Below the pieces are notes generated by a model. That model was not told the origin of the DNA and made no database searches. It saw nothing but the letters and a program-made list of their open reading frames with translations. Source: Planctomycetota bacterium (lineage in GTDB: Bacteria; Planctomycetota; UBA1135). From it: a DNA stretch of 64,000 nt. Position 1 is the stretch's first letter. Every line of letters starts with the position of its first letter. Shown here piece by piece: positions 26,605-33,827 of this stretch. Location of the stretch: contig JAAESM010000050.1 of the NCBI GenBank assembly GCA_024229395.1, positions 184,043 to 248,042 of the forward strand, in the 5' to 3' direction. The translations under genes and the position numbers were made by a program.

Positions 26605-26632
26605 CCCGCAAGGAATGTCTCCTTGCGGGTTG
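26605..26632 (+). terminator. Intrinsic terminator after the TPR gene pair
   Basis: CCCGCAAGGA-ATGTC-TCCTTGCGGG forms a perfect 10-base-pair stem with a five-base loop, followed by TTGTTAT. The ORF-track start for trkA (26615) is the ATG in this loop, which argues against it. Confidence 0.8.
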
Positions 26633-26633
26633 T

Positions 26634-26639
26634 TATCAT
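26634..26639 (+). promoter_or_regulatory. Predicted -10 element of trkA
   Basis: TATCAT, eight bases before the ATG at 26648 and directly after the preceding terminator hairpin. A start of transcription at the ATG is predicted. The -35 region would lie inside the terminator stem. Confidence 0.4.
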
Positions 26640-26647
26640 TTCCAGAC

Positions 26648-28009
26648 ATGAGGATTACCATCGGCGGAGAAGACGCTGTCGCCTTCCGTCTCGCGGAGGC
26701 CTTGATGGCGGATCACGAGGTCACCTTGATCGTTCCTGAGGGAACGAGAGACACGGCCCTCGAGAAGCTAGACGTGCAGACCATCCACGGTCCGACGTCG
26801 TCCGGCAAGACCTTGAAGGCTGCCGAAGTCAGCCAAGCCGACCTGTTCGTTGCGTGCACCCCTGCCGACGAACGCAACTTGGTGGCATGTGCTGAAGCCA
26901 AACGTTTGGGTGCGCTGAGCGTGACTTGCTTCTTGCGTCGCCATGAAGTGCAGACCAACGAATCGGAAGCGCAATCGCTTGCCACGTCCCTGCACATCGA
27001 TCAGGTAATCCTGCCGGCCGCTCGCCTGGCGCGCGAGATCCTGCGCATCGTGATGGTGCCCGGCGCCTTGGAAGCCGAAGCCTTCATCAATGGCAAGGTG
27101 CGCTTGGTGAAACGCAGTATCGAGAAAGATGCGCACTTCACCGAAGGCACCCTGAAAGAAATCGGCGTGCCGAAAGATGTGGTGCTGGTGATGGTGCAGC
27201 GCGGCAAAGAGACCTTCATCCCAAGTGGCGACACCGCTTTCCAGGAGGGTGACCTGATCACCGCAATGGGAACCATGCAGGGCATCAACCGCCTGCTCAC
27301 GCGTTACTTGACCAACCGCAAACATGGGCGTGATCCACGTCGTGCTTTGGTCGTCGGTGGTGGCGCGGTCGGTTTCGCAGTCGCCGAAGGGTTGGAGAAG
27401 GCCAACTGGGATGTGAAGCTAATCGAGGCCAACGAGAAGCGTGCGCTGGAAATCGCGCCGCAGTTGAAGTCCTTGGTCCTCTACGGCGATGGCACCAATC
27501 TCGAACTCCTGCGCGAAGAACACATCGCGGATTACCCAGTGTTGATCGCGGTCACCAGCAACGATGAGAAGAACCTGCTGGTCTCGCTGCTCGCCAAACA
27601 ACAAGGTGTGCAGCGCATCATCACGCGAGCCGACAAGGAATCCAATGAGATGCTGTTCGAGAGCGTCGGCATCGATGTGGTGCGATCGGCAACCGGCGCG
27701 GCAATCCGCACCGTGGTCAAGCGCACCAACCGCTCCGAGAATGACTTGATGGCCGAGTTCGAGCATGGCCTAGTCAAGGTGTTGCGCATTGAAGTACCTG
27801 CCGATCAGCAACCGCAAGAGTTACACCTGGTCAAGGCTTCGATGTTCGCGATCATCGGCGCGATCCTGCGCGATGAGAAGGTCATCATCCCGCAAGGCCG
27901 TGACTCCATCCAAGGCGGCGATCAGTTGTTGGTCTTCTGTAAGGCCGACGATGCCGAAAGCACGCGCCACTTCTTCGAGAACCTTCCACCACTGGAAGCC
28001 AATACCTAA
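26648..28009 (+). CDS. trkA: Trk potassium uptake regulatory protein TrkA
   Basis: Cytoplasmic ring-forming regulator of the TrkH potassium channel. Two RCK units are present. The second has an intact nucleotide-binding fold (ALVVGGGAVGFAVAEGLEKANWDVKLIE), ending the strand with acidic KLIEAN. The first begins MRITIGGEDAVAFRLAEALM, where the usual GxGxxG is reduced to IGGEDA, so its NAD(H) site may be weakened. Each unit has a TrkA-C subdomain (KEIGVPKDVVLVMVQRGKETFIPSGDTAFQEGD; ASMFAIIGAILRDEKVIIPQGRDSIQGGDQLLVF). The ATG at 26648 gives 453 residues, the TrkA size. trkH follows three bases after the stop. Confidence 0.95.
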   Translation: MRITIGGEDAVAFRLAEALMADHEVTLIVPEGTRDTALEKLDVQTIHGPTSSGKTLKAAEVSQADLFVACTPADERNLVACAEAKRLGALSVTCFLRRHEVQTNESEAQSLATSLHIDQVILPAARLAREILRIVMVPGALEAEAFINGKVRLVKRSIEKDAHFTEGTLKEIGVPKDVVLVMVQRGKETFIPSGDTAFQEGDLITAMGTMQGINRLLTRYLTNRKHGRDPRRALVVGGGAVGFAVAEGLEKANWDVKLIEANEKRALEIAPQLKSLVLYGDGTNLELLREEHIADYPVLIAVTSNDEKNLLVSLLAKQQGVQRIITRADKESNEMLFESVGIDVVRSATGAAIRTVVKRTNRSENDLMAEFEHGLVKVLRIEVPADQQPQELHLVKASMFAIIGAILRDEKVIIPQGRDSIQGGDQLLVFCKADDAESTRHFFENLPPLEANT

Positions 28010-28012
28010 ACC

Positions 28013-29497
28013 ATGCGCATCGCGCTCGTCCTTGGCGTCATTGGACGCCTGCTGAAGATCTTCTGCTTCGCATTCGTGCCGCCATTGTGTTTGGCGGCGT
28101 GGGATGCTTGGCAGGGTGATGGCAGCTGGACGGAAGCCGGACACTTCGGCATTTCCCTGGGTGTCACCTGGTGCAGCGGCTGGCTCGCTTCGCAGCTGTT
28201 CGTGCCGAAAGCTGATTTCCGACGCGCGGAAGCCCTTGCGGTGGTCGCCGGCACCTGGATGGTGATCGCGCATTTCGCCGCAGCGCCGTACATGTTCGCC
28301 GGCCTTAGCTATGTGGATTCCTTCTTCGAGTCCATCTCGGGACTGACCACCACTGGAGCCACCATCCTCACGGACTTCGATGCCCATGGTCGCGCCTTCT
28401 TCCTGTGGCGCTCGATGACCCAATGGTTCGGAGGCCTGGGTGTAATCGCCTTGTTCGTGGTCGTCTTGCCGCAGCTTGGCATCGCCGGTCGCCAGATTCT
28501 GTTCGCCGAAGGCAGCGATGCGACTACGGATGTAATCTCACCGAGCGTGCGCGAATCGGCACGACGCTTGTGGATCCTTTATTGCTTCCTGACCGGCCTG
28601 GAAATGCTGCTGCTGCGCATGGTCGCCGGTATGAACTGGTTCGAATCGGTCTGCCATTCGCTGACCACCATGTCGGCCGGCGGTTTCTCGCCGAACGGTG
28701 CTTCGATCGCCGGCTACGCCAACCCGGCCGCGGAATGGATCATCATCCTGTTCATGATCTTCAGCGGCATGAGCTTCCCGCTGATCTGGTTAGGCTTCAC
28801 CCGCCGTCCGAAAGAAATCATTCGCGATGGCGAATGGCGCTTCTACATGATGTGCATGGGCGTCGGTGCATTCGGTGTTGCCGCCATGCTCGCCAGCGGC
28901 CTGCCAAGTCTGGATGAGATTCGCATCGGCCTGTTCCAGTCGGCCAGCTTGATCAGTTCTACCGGCTACGCAAGTGTCGATTATGCCCAAGCTCCGTGGA
29001 CCGACGGTATGCGCATCCTGCTGCTGTTCGTGATGATCATCGGCGGTTGTGCCGGTTCGGCCGCCGGTGGCCCGAAGGCGATCCGTAACTTGTTGTCGCT
29101 GAAGTTCATGTGGCGCGAGTTCACACGCGTGTTGCATCCACGTGGCGTGATCCCGTTGCGCCACCGCGGCCATGCGGTTCCTGAAGACGCCATGCGCGCG
29201 ATCATCAACCTGGTACTGACCTACATCGTCTTGTACCTGGTCGTTGGTGCCTTAGTGGTCATGCTCGGCTCCGGCTTGGTTGAAGGCTTCACGGCATCGT
29301 TAGCTTGCGTCGGCAACATCGGTCCTGGCTTTGGCGCGGTTGGCCCCATGGAAAACTTTGCCAGTCTGCATCCAATGTCCAAGATCATCCTGTCGCTAGG
29401 CATGTGGATGGGGCGGCTGGAACTGGTGACCGTGCTGGTGCTGCTTCACCCCGACGTCCTGCGTCGCCTGCGTTGGCGTGGAGATCGTCGCCATTGA
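28013..29497 (+). CDS. trkH: Trk potassium uptake channel TrkH
   Basis: Inner-membrane potassium channel subunit of 494 residues with four pore repeats. The selectivity-filter segments are visible in order: GLTTTGATIL, TTMSAGGFSPN, ISSTGYASVD and VGNIGPGFGAVGP, each with the conserved glycine. Several hydrophobic helices surround each. It follows trkA by three bases, forming the classical Trk pair. Its last codons overlap the TTG start of the DNA methylase gene by four bases (TTGA), so the methylase is translationally coupled. Confidence 0.95.
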   Translation: MRIALVLGVIGRLLKIFCFAFVPPLCLAAWDAWQGDGSWTEAGHFGISLGVTWCSGWLASQLFVPKADFRRAEALAVVAGTWMVIAHFAAAPYMFAGLSYVDSFFESISGLTTTGATILTDFDAHGRAFFLWRSMTQWFGGLGVIALFVVVLPQLGIAGRQILFAEGSDATTDVISPSVRESARRLWILYCFLTGLEMLLLRMVAGMNWFESVCHSLTTMSAGGFSPNGASIAGYANPAAEWIIILFMIFSGMSFPLIWLGFTRRPKEIIRDGEWRFYMMCMGVGAFGVAAMLASGLPSLDEIRIGLFQSASLISSTGYASVDYAQAPWTDGMRILLLFVMIIGGCAGSAAGGPKAIRNLLSLKFMWREFTRVLHPRGVIPLRHRGHAVPEDAMRAIINLVLTYIVLYLVVGALVVMLGSGLVEGFTASLACVGNIGPGFGAVGPMENFASLHPMSKIILSLGMWMGRLELVTVLVLLHPDVLRRLRWRGDRRH

Positions 29498-30504
29498 TCA
29501 AGTACCTTGGTTCCAAGCGGCTGCTGATTCCAGCCATCGTTGAAGTCGTGCAGGACATGCTGCCAAGCGGCACCGTGTTGGACCTGTTCTCCGGAACTTC
29601 GCGTGTTGGTCATGCCTTGAAAGAGGCTGATTATCGCGTGGTCTCGAATGACGTTAATCAATACGCCGCCACGCTGGCGCGTTGTTATGTCGAGTGCGAT
29701 CACGAGGCTCTTGCCGAGCAAGCGCAAAGGTGGATCAACAAGCTGCAAGACACCACTCCCAAAGCTGGTTGGTTCACCGAAACCTATTGCGAGCAAAGTC
29801 GCTTCTTCAAACCAGAAAACGGCGCGCATATCGAGGCGATCCGCAACGCCATTGCCGAAGCTGACCTGGAGCCGCAACTGAAAGCGGTGCTGTTAGTTTC
29901 TTTGATGGAAGCCGCCGACCGCGTCGATTCCACTACCGGCTTGCAGATGGCTTATCTTAAGAGTTGGGCACCACGCGCATCCAATGCGCTACAGCTGCGC
30001 TTGCCGAAACTACTGCCACAACCAACTCACGGTGCCTGTGAGGCGTGGTGTTCGGAAGCCGTTGACGCCGCCGCACGCTTCCGCGGTGACTTGGCTTATT
30101 TGGATCCGCCGTACAACCAGCACTCCTATTTGGGAAACTATCACATTTGGGAAACCCTGGTGCGATGGGATCAACCCGAGGTCTATGGCGTGGCCTGCAA
30201 ACGCATCGATTGCCGCGAACGACGTAGTGCCTTCAACTCACGTCCGGCTTTCGCAGGCGCCTTCCGCGAAGTGGTCGAAGCTCTAGCCGGCAAGCAGCTG
30301 TTGGTGTCCTTCAGCGATGAAGGTTATCTGCAGCGCAGTCAGCTCGAGGAAATCCTTGGAGCCCACGGCAAGGTCAGCGTCATCGAACGCGACCACCCCC
30401 GTTATGTGGGGGCGCGCATCGGTATCCATAACCCGCAAGGTAAGCGGGTCGGCAAGGTCAGCCACGTCCGCAACAGGGAATTCCTGTTCAAGGTGCAGCC
30501 ATAA
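29494..30504 (+). CDS. DNA adenine N6-methyltransferase, D12 class
   Basis: Class D12 (Dam-like) DNA methyltransferase. The N-terminus IKYLGSKRLLIPAI is the family entry motif. The SAM-binding block is VLDLFSGTSRVGHALKEADYRVVSNDVN and the catalytic motif is YLDPPYNQHSYLGNYH around residue 204. The ORF track begins at 29305 inside trkH; the natural start is TTG at 29494, immediately before IKYLGSKR, overlapping the trkH stop. About 336 residues. No restriction endonuclease gene is adjacent, so it is a solitary methylase or modifies for regulation; the target sequence is unknown. Coupling to a potassium channel gene is unusual. Confidence 0.88.
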   Translation: MIKYLGSKRLLIPAIVEVVQDMLPSGTVLDLFSGTSRVGHALKEADYRVVSNDVNQYAATLARCYVECDHEALAEQAQRWINKLQDTTPKAGWFTETYCEQSRFFKPENGAHIEAIRNAIAEADLEPQLKAVLLVSLMEAADRVDSTTGLQMAYLKSWAPRASNALQLRLPKLLPQPTHGACEAWCSEAVDAAARFRGDLAYLDPPYNQHSYLGNYHIWETLVRWDQPEVYGVACKRIDCRERRSAFNSRPAFAGAFREVVEALAGKQLLVSFSDEGYLQRSQLEEILGAHGKVSVIERDHPRYVGARIGIHNPQGKRVGKVSHVRNREFLFKVQP

Positions 30505-30581
30505 CCCGCGCTGCAAAGCGACTTGGGGGAATGCCGCGGGACTAGAGAATGGCGGGCTTCGCGCACCGCCGCGCCCGAGCC
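30505..30581. other. Convergent intergenic region with GC-rich inverted repeats
   Basis: 77 bases between the convergent methylase and CBS genes. CCCGCG/CGCGGG and GGCGG/CCGCC inverted repeats could form stems that slow or end transcription from both sides, but no U-tract follows, so an intrinsic terminator is not claimed. Confidence 0.4.
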
Positions 30582-30998
30582 TTATCCTTCCGCCTGAGCG
30601 ATGTAGTCGCGCATTTCGCGGACTTCATCTTTGATCAAATCACGAATAGACAACACGCCAGCCAGGTTGCCTTGGTTATCAAGGACCGGCAAGTGGCGAA
30701 TGTGATGACGCTTCAATAGGAAACGCGCATCGTTCGTGGTGTGGCCAAGCTCGGCGCAGATTAGGTCGCGCGTCATTACGTCGCGGACCAATACTTCATC
30801 TACATCCAGGTTGCGCAAAAGGACGCGCTTCAGCACGTCTCGCTCGGTGAACAAGCCAACAAGCTTCGTTCCATCCATGATCGCAGCGGCCCCAACATTG
30901 GCCTCAGCCATAGCTTTGGCGGCATCGCGTACGGTGACGTGGTTGCTAATCGAAACTACGCGTTTCTGTTTACCAACCAGATTTTCAAGTTCTGTCAT
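30582..30998 (-). CDS. Tandem CBS-domain protein
   Basis: 138 residues containing two CBS domains and nothing else. The first is VVSISNHVTVRDAAKAMAEANVGAAAIMDGTKLVGLFTERDVLKRVL; the second is DLICAELGHTTNDARFLLKRHHIRHLPVLDNQGNLAGVLSIRDLIKDEV. Both end in the typical G(I/L)xTxRD pattern. CBS pairs bind adenine nucleotides and act as energy or signal sensors; stand-alone ones often control enzymes or channels in trans. It starts with ATG at 30998, preceded by AGGAAATTG-type sequence as a possible ribosome site. The partner is unknown; TrkA/TrkH lie nearby but no direct link is shown. Confidence 0.92.
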   Translation of the reverse strand: MTELENLVGKQKRVVSISNHVTVRDAAKAMAEANVGAAAIMDGTKLVGLFTERDVLKRVLLRNLDVDEVLVRDVMTRDLICAELGHTTNDARFLLKRHHIRHLPVLDNQGNLAGVLSIRDLIKDEVREMRDYIAQAEG

Positions 30999-31072
30999 TC
31001 AATTTCCTCCGTGCCTCCACCCTACACCGGAATACAGCCGACGTAAAGGCATTATTTGGAAGAGGTTAAGAG

Positions 31073-31555
31073 TTAGGCTTCCAAAACCTCATCATCGGCC
31101 TGGTTCAGACGAGGCCAAACTAATTTCCTCAACTTCGCGTAAATAAGCGATGTCTGAATCTGCGCGATCTCTTTGCGGGTAGTGAAAGAGTCCAGGGCCA
31201 GATTGCGCAAGTGGTCTGCATCGCGCACTGCCACGTGCACCAAGAAATCGAACTCACCAGTCACGTGGTAATAGCCAATCACCTCAGAAACACCATTTAA
31301 ATGCTCCTGAAGGTCTTCAACGTGGCCCCGTGAGTGACGTGCCAAACGCACTTGGATCATTGCTTGAAGGCCAACGCCAAGGGCAGCTGGATCAACGTCG
31401 GCGTGAAAACCGCGCAAGACTCCACTGGCGGCCAGGCGGCGCGTGCGTTCTAGGCAGCTGGATGGAGCCAACTTGACCCTGGCGGCCAGTTCTTTGTTAC
31501 TGAGCCGTGCATTATTCTGCAATTCATGGATGATTCCGAAGTCGATTCTGTCCAT
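31073..31555 (-). CDS. Lrp/AsnC-family transcriptional regulator
   Basis: 160 residues with an N-terminal helix-turn-helix (ELQNNARLSNKELAARVKLAPSSCLERTRRLAASGVLRGFHADVD) and a C-terminal RAM/AsnC ligand-binding domain (VIGYYHVTGEFDFLVHVAVRDADHLRNLALD). These regulators form octamers or dimers that sense amino acids. It is divergent from a methionine gamma-lyase-like gene with a 70-base gap, the same arrangement as mdeR-mdeA of Pseudomonas putida, where the Lrp-type regulator activates the lyase. By analogy it probably senses methionine or a product and controls the lyase. Its ATG at 31555 lies six bases after a -10-like TAAGAT. Confidence 0.92.
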   Translation of the reverse strand: MDRIDFGIIHELQNNARLSNKELAARVKLAPSSCLERTRRLAASGVLRGFHADVDPAALGVGLQAMIQVRLARHSRGHVEDLQEHLNGVSEVIGYYHVTGEFDFLVHVAVRDADHLRNLALDSFTTRKEIAQIQTSLIYAKLRKLVWPRLNQADDEVLEA

Positions 31556-31561
31556 ACGGCT

Positions 31562-31567
31562 ATCTTA
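31562..31567 (-). promoter_or_regulatory. Predicted -10 element of the Lrp-family regulator gene
   Basis: TAAGAT on the minus strand, followed by AGCCGT and the ATG at 31555. The six-base gap predicts a leaderless mRNA. The 70-base divergent region here is also the likely regulator binding site. Confidence 0.4.
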
Positions 31568-31625
31568 CCGCATAATCCGCAACCTATTCGATGGACTGCA
31601 ATGGAATTCCGGGCGAAGCTACGAC

Positions 31626-32843
31626 ATGGACTATCACCTCCAGACCCAGGCTGTTCATGCAGGCCGCGACGACCTCCGCGACCTTGGCGTCCACGCACCC
31701 CCGCTGGACTTTTCGACCACTCACCCGGTTCGCAGTCTTGCCAGCGGGCGAGACAGCATCGATCAACTCGCCGAAGGTGCCGCGAGCGCCGACTCCGCGA
31801 TCTACTCGCGTCTCCACAACCAGACGGTGCACCGCTATGAGGTGGCTTTCGCCCGCATGGAGGGCGCCGACGACGGCATCGCTTTCGCATCCGGCATGGC
31901 CGCTATCACCGCAGTGTTCCAAGCACTGCGCGTGCGCGAGATGGAAGAAGGTGTGCACCGCAATCACATCGTTGCGGTCCGGCCCATCTATGGCTGCACC
32001 GATCACCTGCTGTCCTGCGGATTGCTGGGATACGATGTCGACTGGGTCGAGCCGGACCAGATTGCCGCCACCATCACCGAACAAACGGCGCTGGTGGTGA
32101 TTGAGACCCCTGCCAACCCCACCTTGCACCTGGTCGACATCGCCGATGTAGTCCGCCAAGCCGGCAATATTCCGGTCATGGTCGACAACACTTTCGCCAC
32201 TCCAGTACTGCAGCTGCCGCTGGCTCTAGGTGCGACCTTCTCGGTACACAGCGGCACCAAGTACCTCGGAGGCCATGGTGATGTGCTTTCCGGACTGGTG
32301 GCAACCGACAAGACTTGGGCGGCACGCATTCGCCAGGTTCGCATCTTGACCGGCGCGAATTTGCACCCAATGGCAGCCTACCTGCTGCATCGAAGCCTGC
32401 CCACCTTGCCCCTGCGAGTCTTGAAGGCACAAGAAAACGCCGTCATCCTGGCTGGCAAGATTGCCGCTCATCCAGCGGTCTCTGCGGTCTACTTCCCCGG
32501 CTTTGGCGATTCGGACCCAACCGACATCGTCGGGCGCCAAATGAAGGGTCCGGGCTCGGTCATTGCCTTCGAGATGAAGGGTGGCTTTGATTCTGCCGGC
32601 CGCACCATGCTGGCAACAGAGTTGTTCCTGCCGGCTGTGAGCCTTGGCACCACCGATAGTCTGATCGAACATCCGGCGGGCCTCACCCACCGCATCGTGT
32701 CCGAAGAAGGTCGCGATAGCGGCGGCATTACGGAAGGATTGCTACGGGTGGCCGTGGGCATCGAACATGTCGACGACCTCTGGAAGGATCTAGAGCACGC
32801 CCTCGACCAAGGCCTAGCGGCGAACGCCCTGTTTAGACTTTGA
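31626..32843 (+). CDS. PLP-dependent methionine gamma-lyase-like enzyme
   Basis: Cys/Met-metabolism PLP enzyme of 405 residues. The PLP lysine lies in SVHSGTKYLGGHGDV (Lys about 212). The segment RPIYGCTDHLL carries a Cys (about 124) at the position of the catalytic Cys116 of Pseudomonas putida methionine gamma-lyase, where cystathionine lyases have Gly; this favours methionine gamma-lyase, which splits methionine to methanethiol, ammonia and 2-oxobutyrate. The SRLHNQTVHRYE and ETPANPTLHLVDI blocks are also typical. The ORF track starts at 31443 inside the divergent regulator; the ATG at 31626 (MDYHLQTQAVHAG) fits the family. Divergent from the Lrp-type regulator. Other family members such as O-acetylhomoserine sulfhydrylase remain possible. 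Confidence 0.85.
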   Translation: MDYHLQTQAVHAGRDDLRDLGVHAPPLDFSTTHPVRSLASGRDSIDQLAEGAASADSAIYSRLHNQTVHRYEVAFARMEGADDGIAFASGMAAITAVFQALRVREMEEGVHRNHIVAVRPIYGCTDHLLSCGLLGYDVDWVEPDQIAATITEQTALVVIETPANPTLHLVDIADVVRQAGNIPVMVDNTFATPVLQLPLALGATFSVHSGTKYLGGHGDVLSGLVATDKTWAARIRQVRILTGANLHPMAAYLLHRSLPTLPLRVLKAQENAVILAGKIAAHPAVSAVYFPGFGDSDPTDIVGRQMKGPGSVIAFEMKGGFDSAGRTMLATELFLPAVSLGTTDSLIEHPAGLTHRIVSEEGRDSGGITEGLLRVAVGIEHVDDLWKDLEHALDQGLAANALFRL

Positions 32844-32882
32844 CCCCATGGAGATACGCAGAACGGATTTCCATGGGGTCAA
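32840..32882. terminator. Inverted repeat between convergent genes, probable bidirectional terminator
   Basis: TTGACCCCATGGA and TCCATGGGGTCAA form a perfect 13-base-pair inverted repeat with a 17-base loop. The left arm includes the stop codon of the lyase gene and the right arm ends 9 bases before the stop of the opposite-strand hydrolase gene. No U-tract is present on either strand. The CCATGG core and perfect match suggest strong structure in either transcript. Confidence 0.6.
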
Positions 32883-32891
32883 TCGGTCCAA

Positions 32892-33725
32892 TTAGCGAAT
32901 CACGTGGCGAAAGAAGAAATTTCGGGCCACGGGTGTAATTAGGTCGTAGTGCGAATTCAGGATCCCATGCCCGGCCTGCGGGAAGATCAGTTCCTCGTGG
33001 TGCACGCCGACGGCGTCGGCGCGATTGGCCAAGTCGATCGCGTGTTGGATCAGGATCGATGGATCGCGCAGTCCATGCACAATCAAGAAGGGCGGGTCGG
33101 TGGAGTCCAACTCATTGATCCGCACGAGGCGGCCACTGATCTCACACAGGGCCTGGAATCGACTGGAGTAGCCCCAGTGATTCATGTTGAGGCCGATGAC
33201 CAGGTCATCAAAGGCGGCGGCTAGGCCGCTGATGGCGCCGGAACTGGAACCGCCCAACATGATGCGGGCAGGGTCGATGCGATAGGTGGCAGCATTGGCG
33301 CGTAGCCAACGTGCGACCGAAGCCACGTCGCCGGCACCATAAGCCGGGTTTATGGTTTGACTTCCGCTCAAACGAACCTGACGGAAGTTCGGGCATACGA
33401 CCACGTATCCACGCTCAGCGAAGTCCTCGCCAAGAGGCATGAGATCCGACTTGTCTCCGCCTGAGAACGTGCCACCATGTACCCAAACCACGACAGCCCG
33501 CAATGGGTCCGGATCGTTGGCAGGCTCGTACATATCCAACTTCAGAGTCTCCATGCTCTGGAAAGAAGGGTTGTAGACGGTGCCGTAGTCGATGTCGGTG
33601 GTTACGACGGATTCGTACATCGAATCCAGGTAACGCACCCCGGGGGGCGGGTTGCCCAGTTGGTCCTGGGGGAGGGAGGCAAGAACAGAGGGGAGCAGGG
33701 AAAGCAACGAGATTGCGCCCAGCAT
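32892..33725 (-). CDS. Exported alpha/beta hydrolase (esterase/lipase-like)
   Basis: 277 residues with an N-terminal signal peptide (MLGAISLLSLLPSVLASLP) and an alpha/beta-hydrolase fold of the carboxylesterase/hormone-sensitive-lipase type. The oxyanion-hole motif is WVHGGTFSGGDKSD (HGG near residues 83-85). The nucleophile elbow is MLGGSSSGAIS (Ser about 161 in GxSxG). Candidate acid and base are in RDPSIL and QAGHGIL. It likely hydrolyses esters or short peptides in the periplasm; the substrate is unknown. It is convergent with the lyase gene and has its own -10-like TAGTAT seven bases before the ATG. Confidence 0.85.
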   Translation of the reverse strand: MLGAISLLSLLPSVLASLPQDQLGNPPPGVRYLDSMYESVVTTDIDYGTVYNPSFQSMETLKLDMYEPANDPDPLRAVVVWVHGGTFSGGDKSDLMPLGEDFAERGYVVVCPNFRQVRLSGSQTINPAYGAGDVASVARWLRANAATYRIDPARIMLGGSSSGAISGLAAAFDDLVIGLNMNHWGYSSRFQALCEISGRLVRINELDSTDPPFLIVHGLRDPSILIQHAIDLANRADAVGVHHEELIFPQAGHGILNSHYDLITPVARNFFFRHVIR

Positions 33726-33732
33726 TGTTCCG

Positions 33733-33738
33733 ATACTA
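33733..33738 (-). promoter_or_regulatory. Predicted extended -10 promoter of the hydrolase gene
   Basis: TGCTAGTAT (extended -10) ends seven bases before the ATG at 33725. TTAAAC lies 16 bases upstream as a plausible -35. This is the best-supported of the predicted leaderless promoters because both boxes are present. Confidence 0.5.
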
Positions 33739-33827
33739 GCAGAAAAAGCGCGAGGTTTAAGGCTAACCGCAGGGAAATAGGATCCTGCGATTTGACCGGT
33801 TGCTCTCAGCCGAGGATTGCTTGAGGC

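Noticed and set aside
26615-26647. Upstream trkA start
   Set aside because: The ATG lies in the loop of the preceding terminator hairpin; TrkA homologues start at MRITIGG.
29305-29493. Upstream start of the DNA methylase within trkH
   Set aside because: The extension is trkH sequence in another frame; IKYLGSKR is the usual N-terminus of this class.
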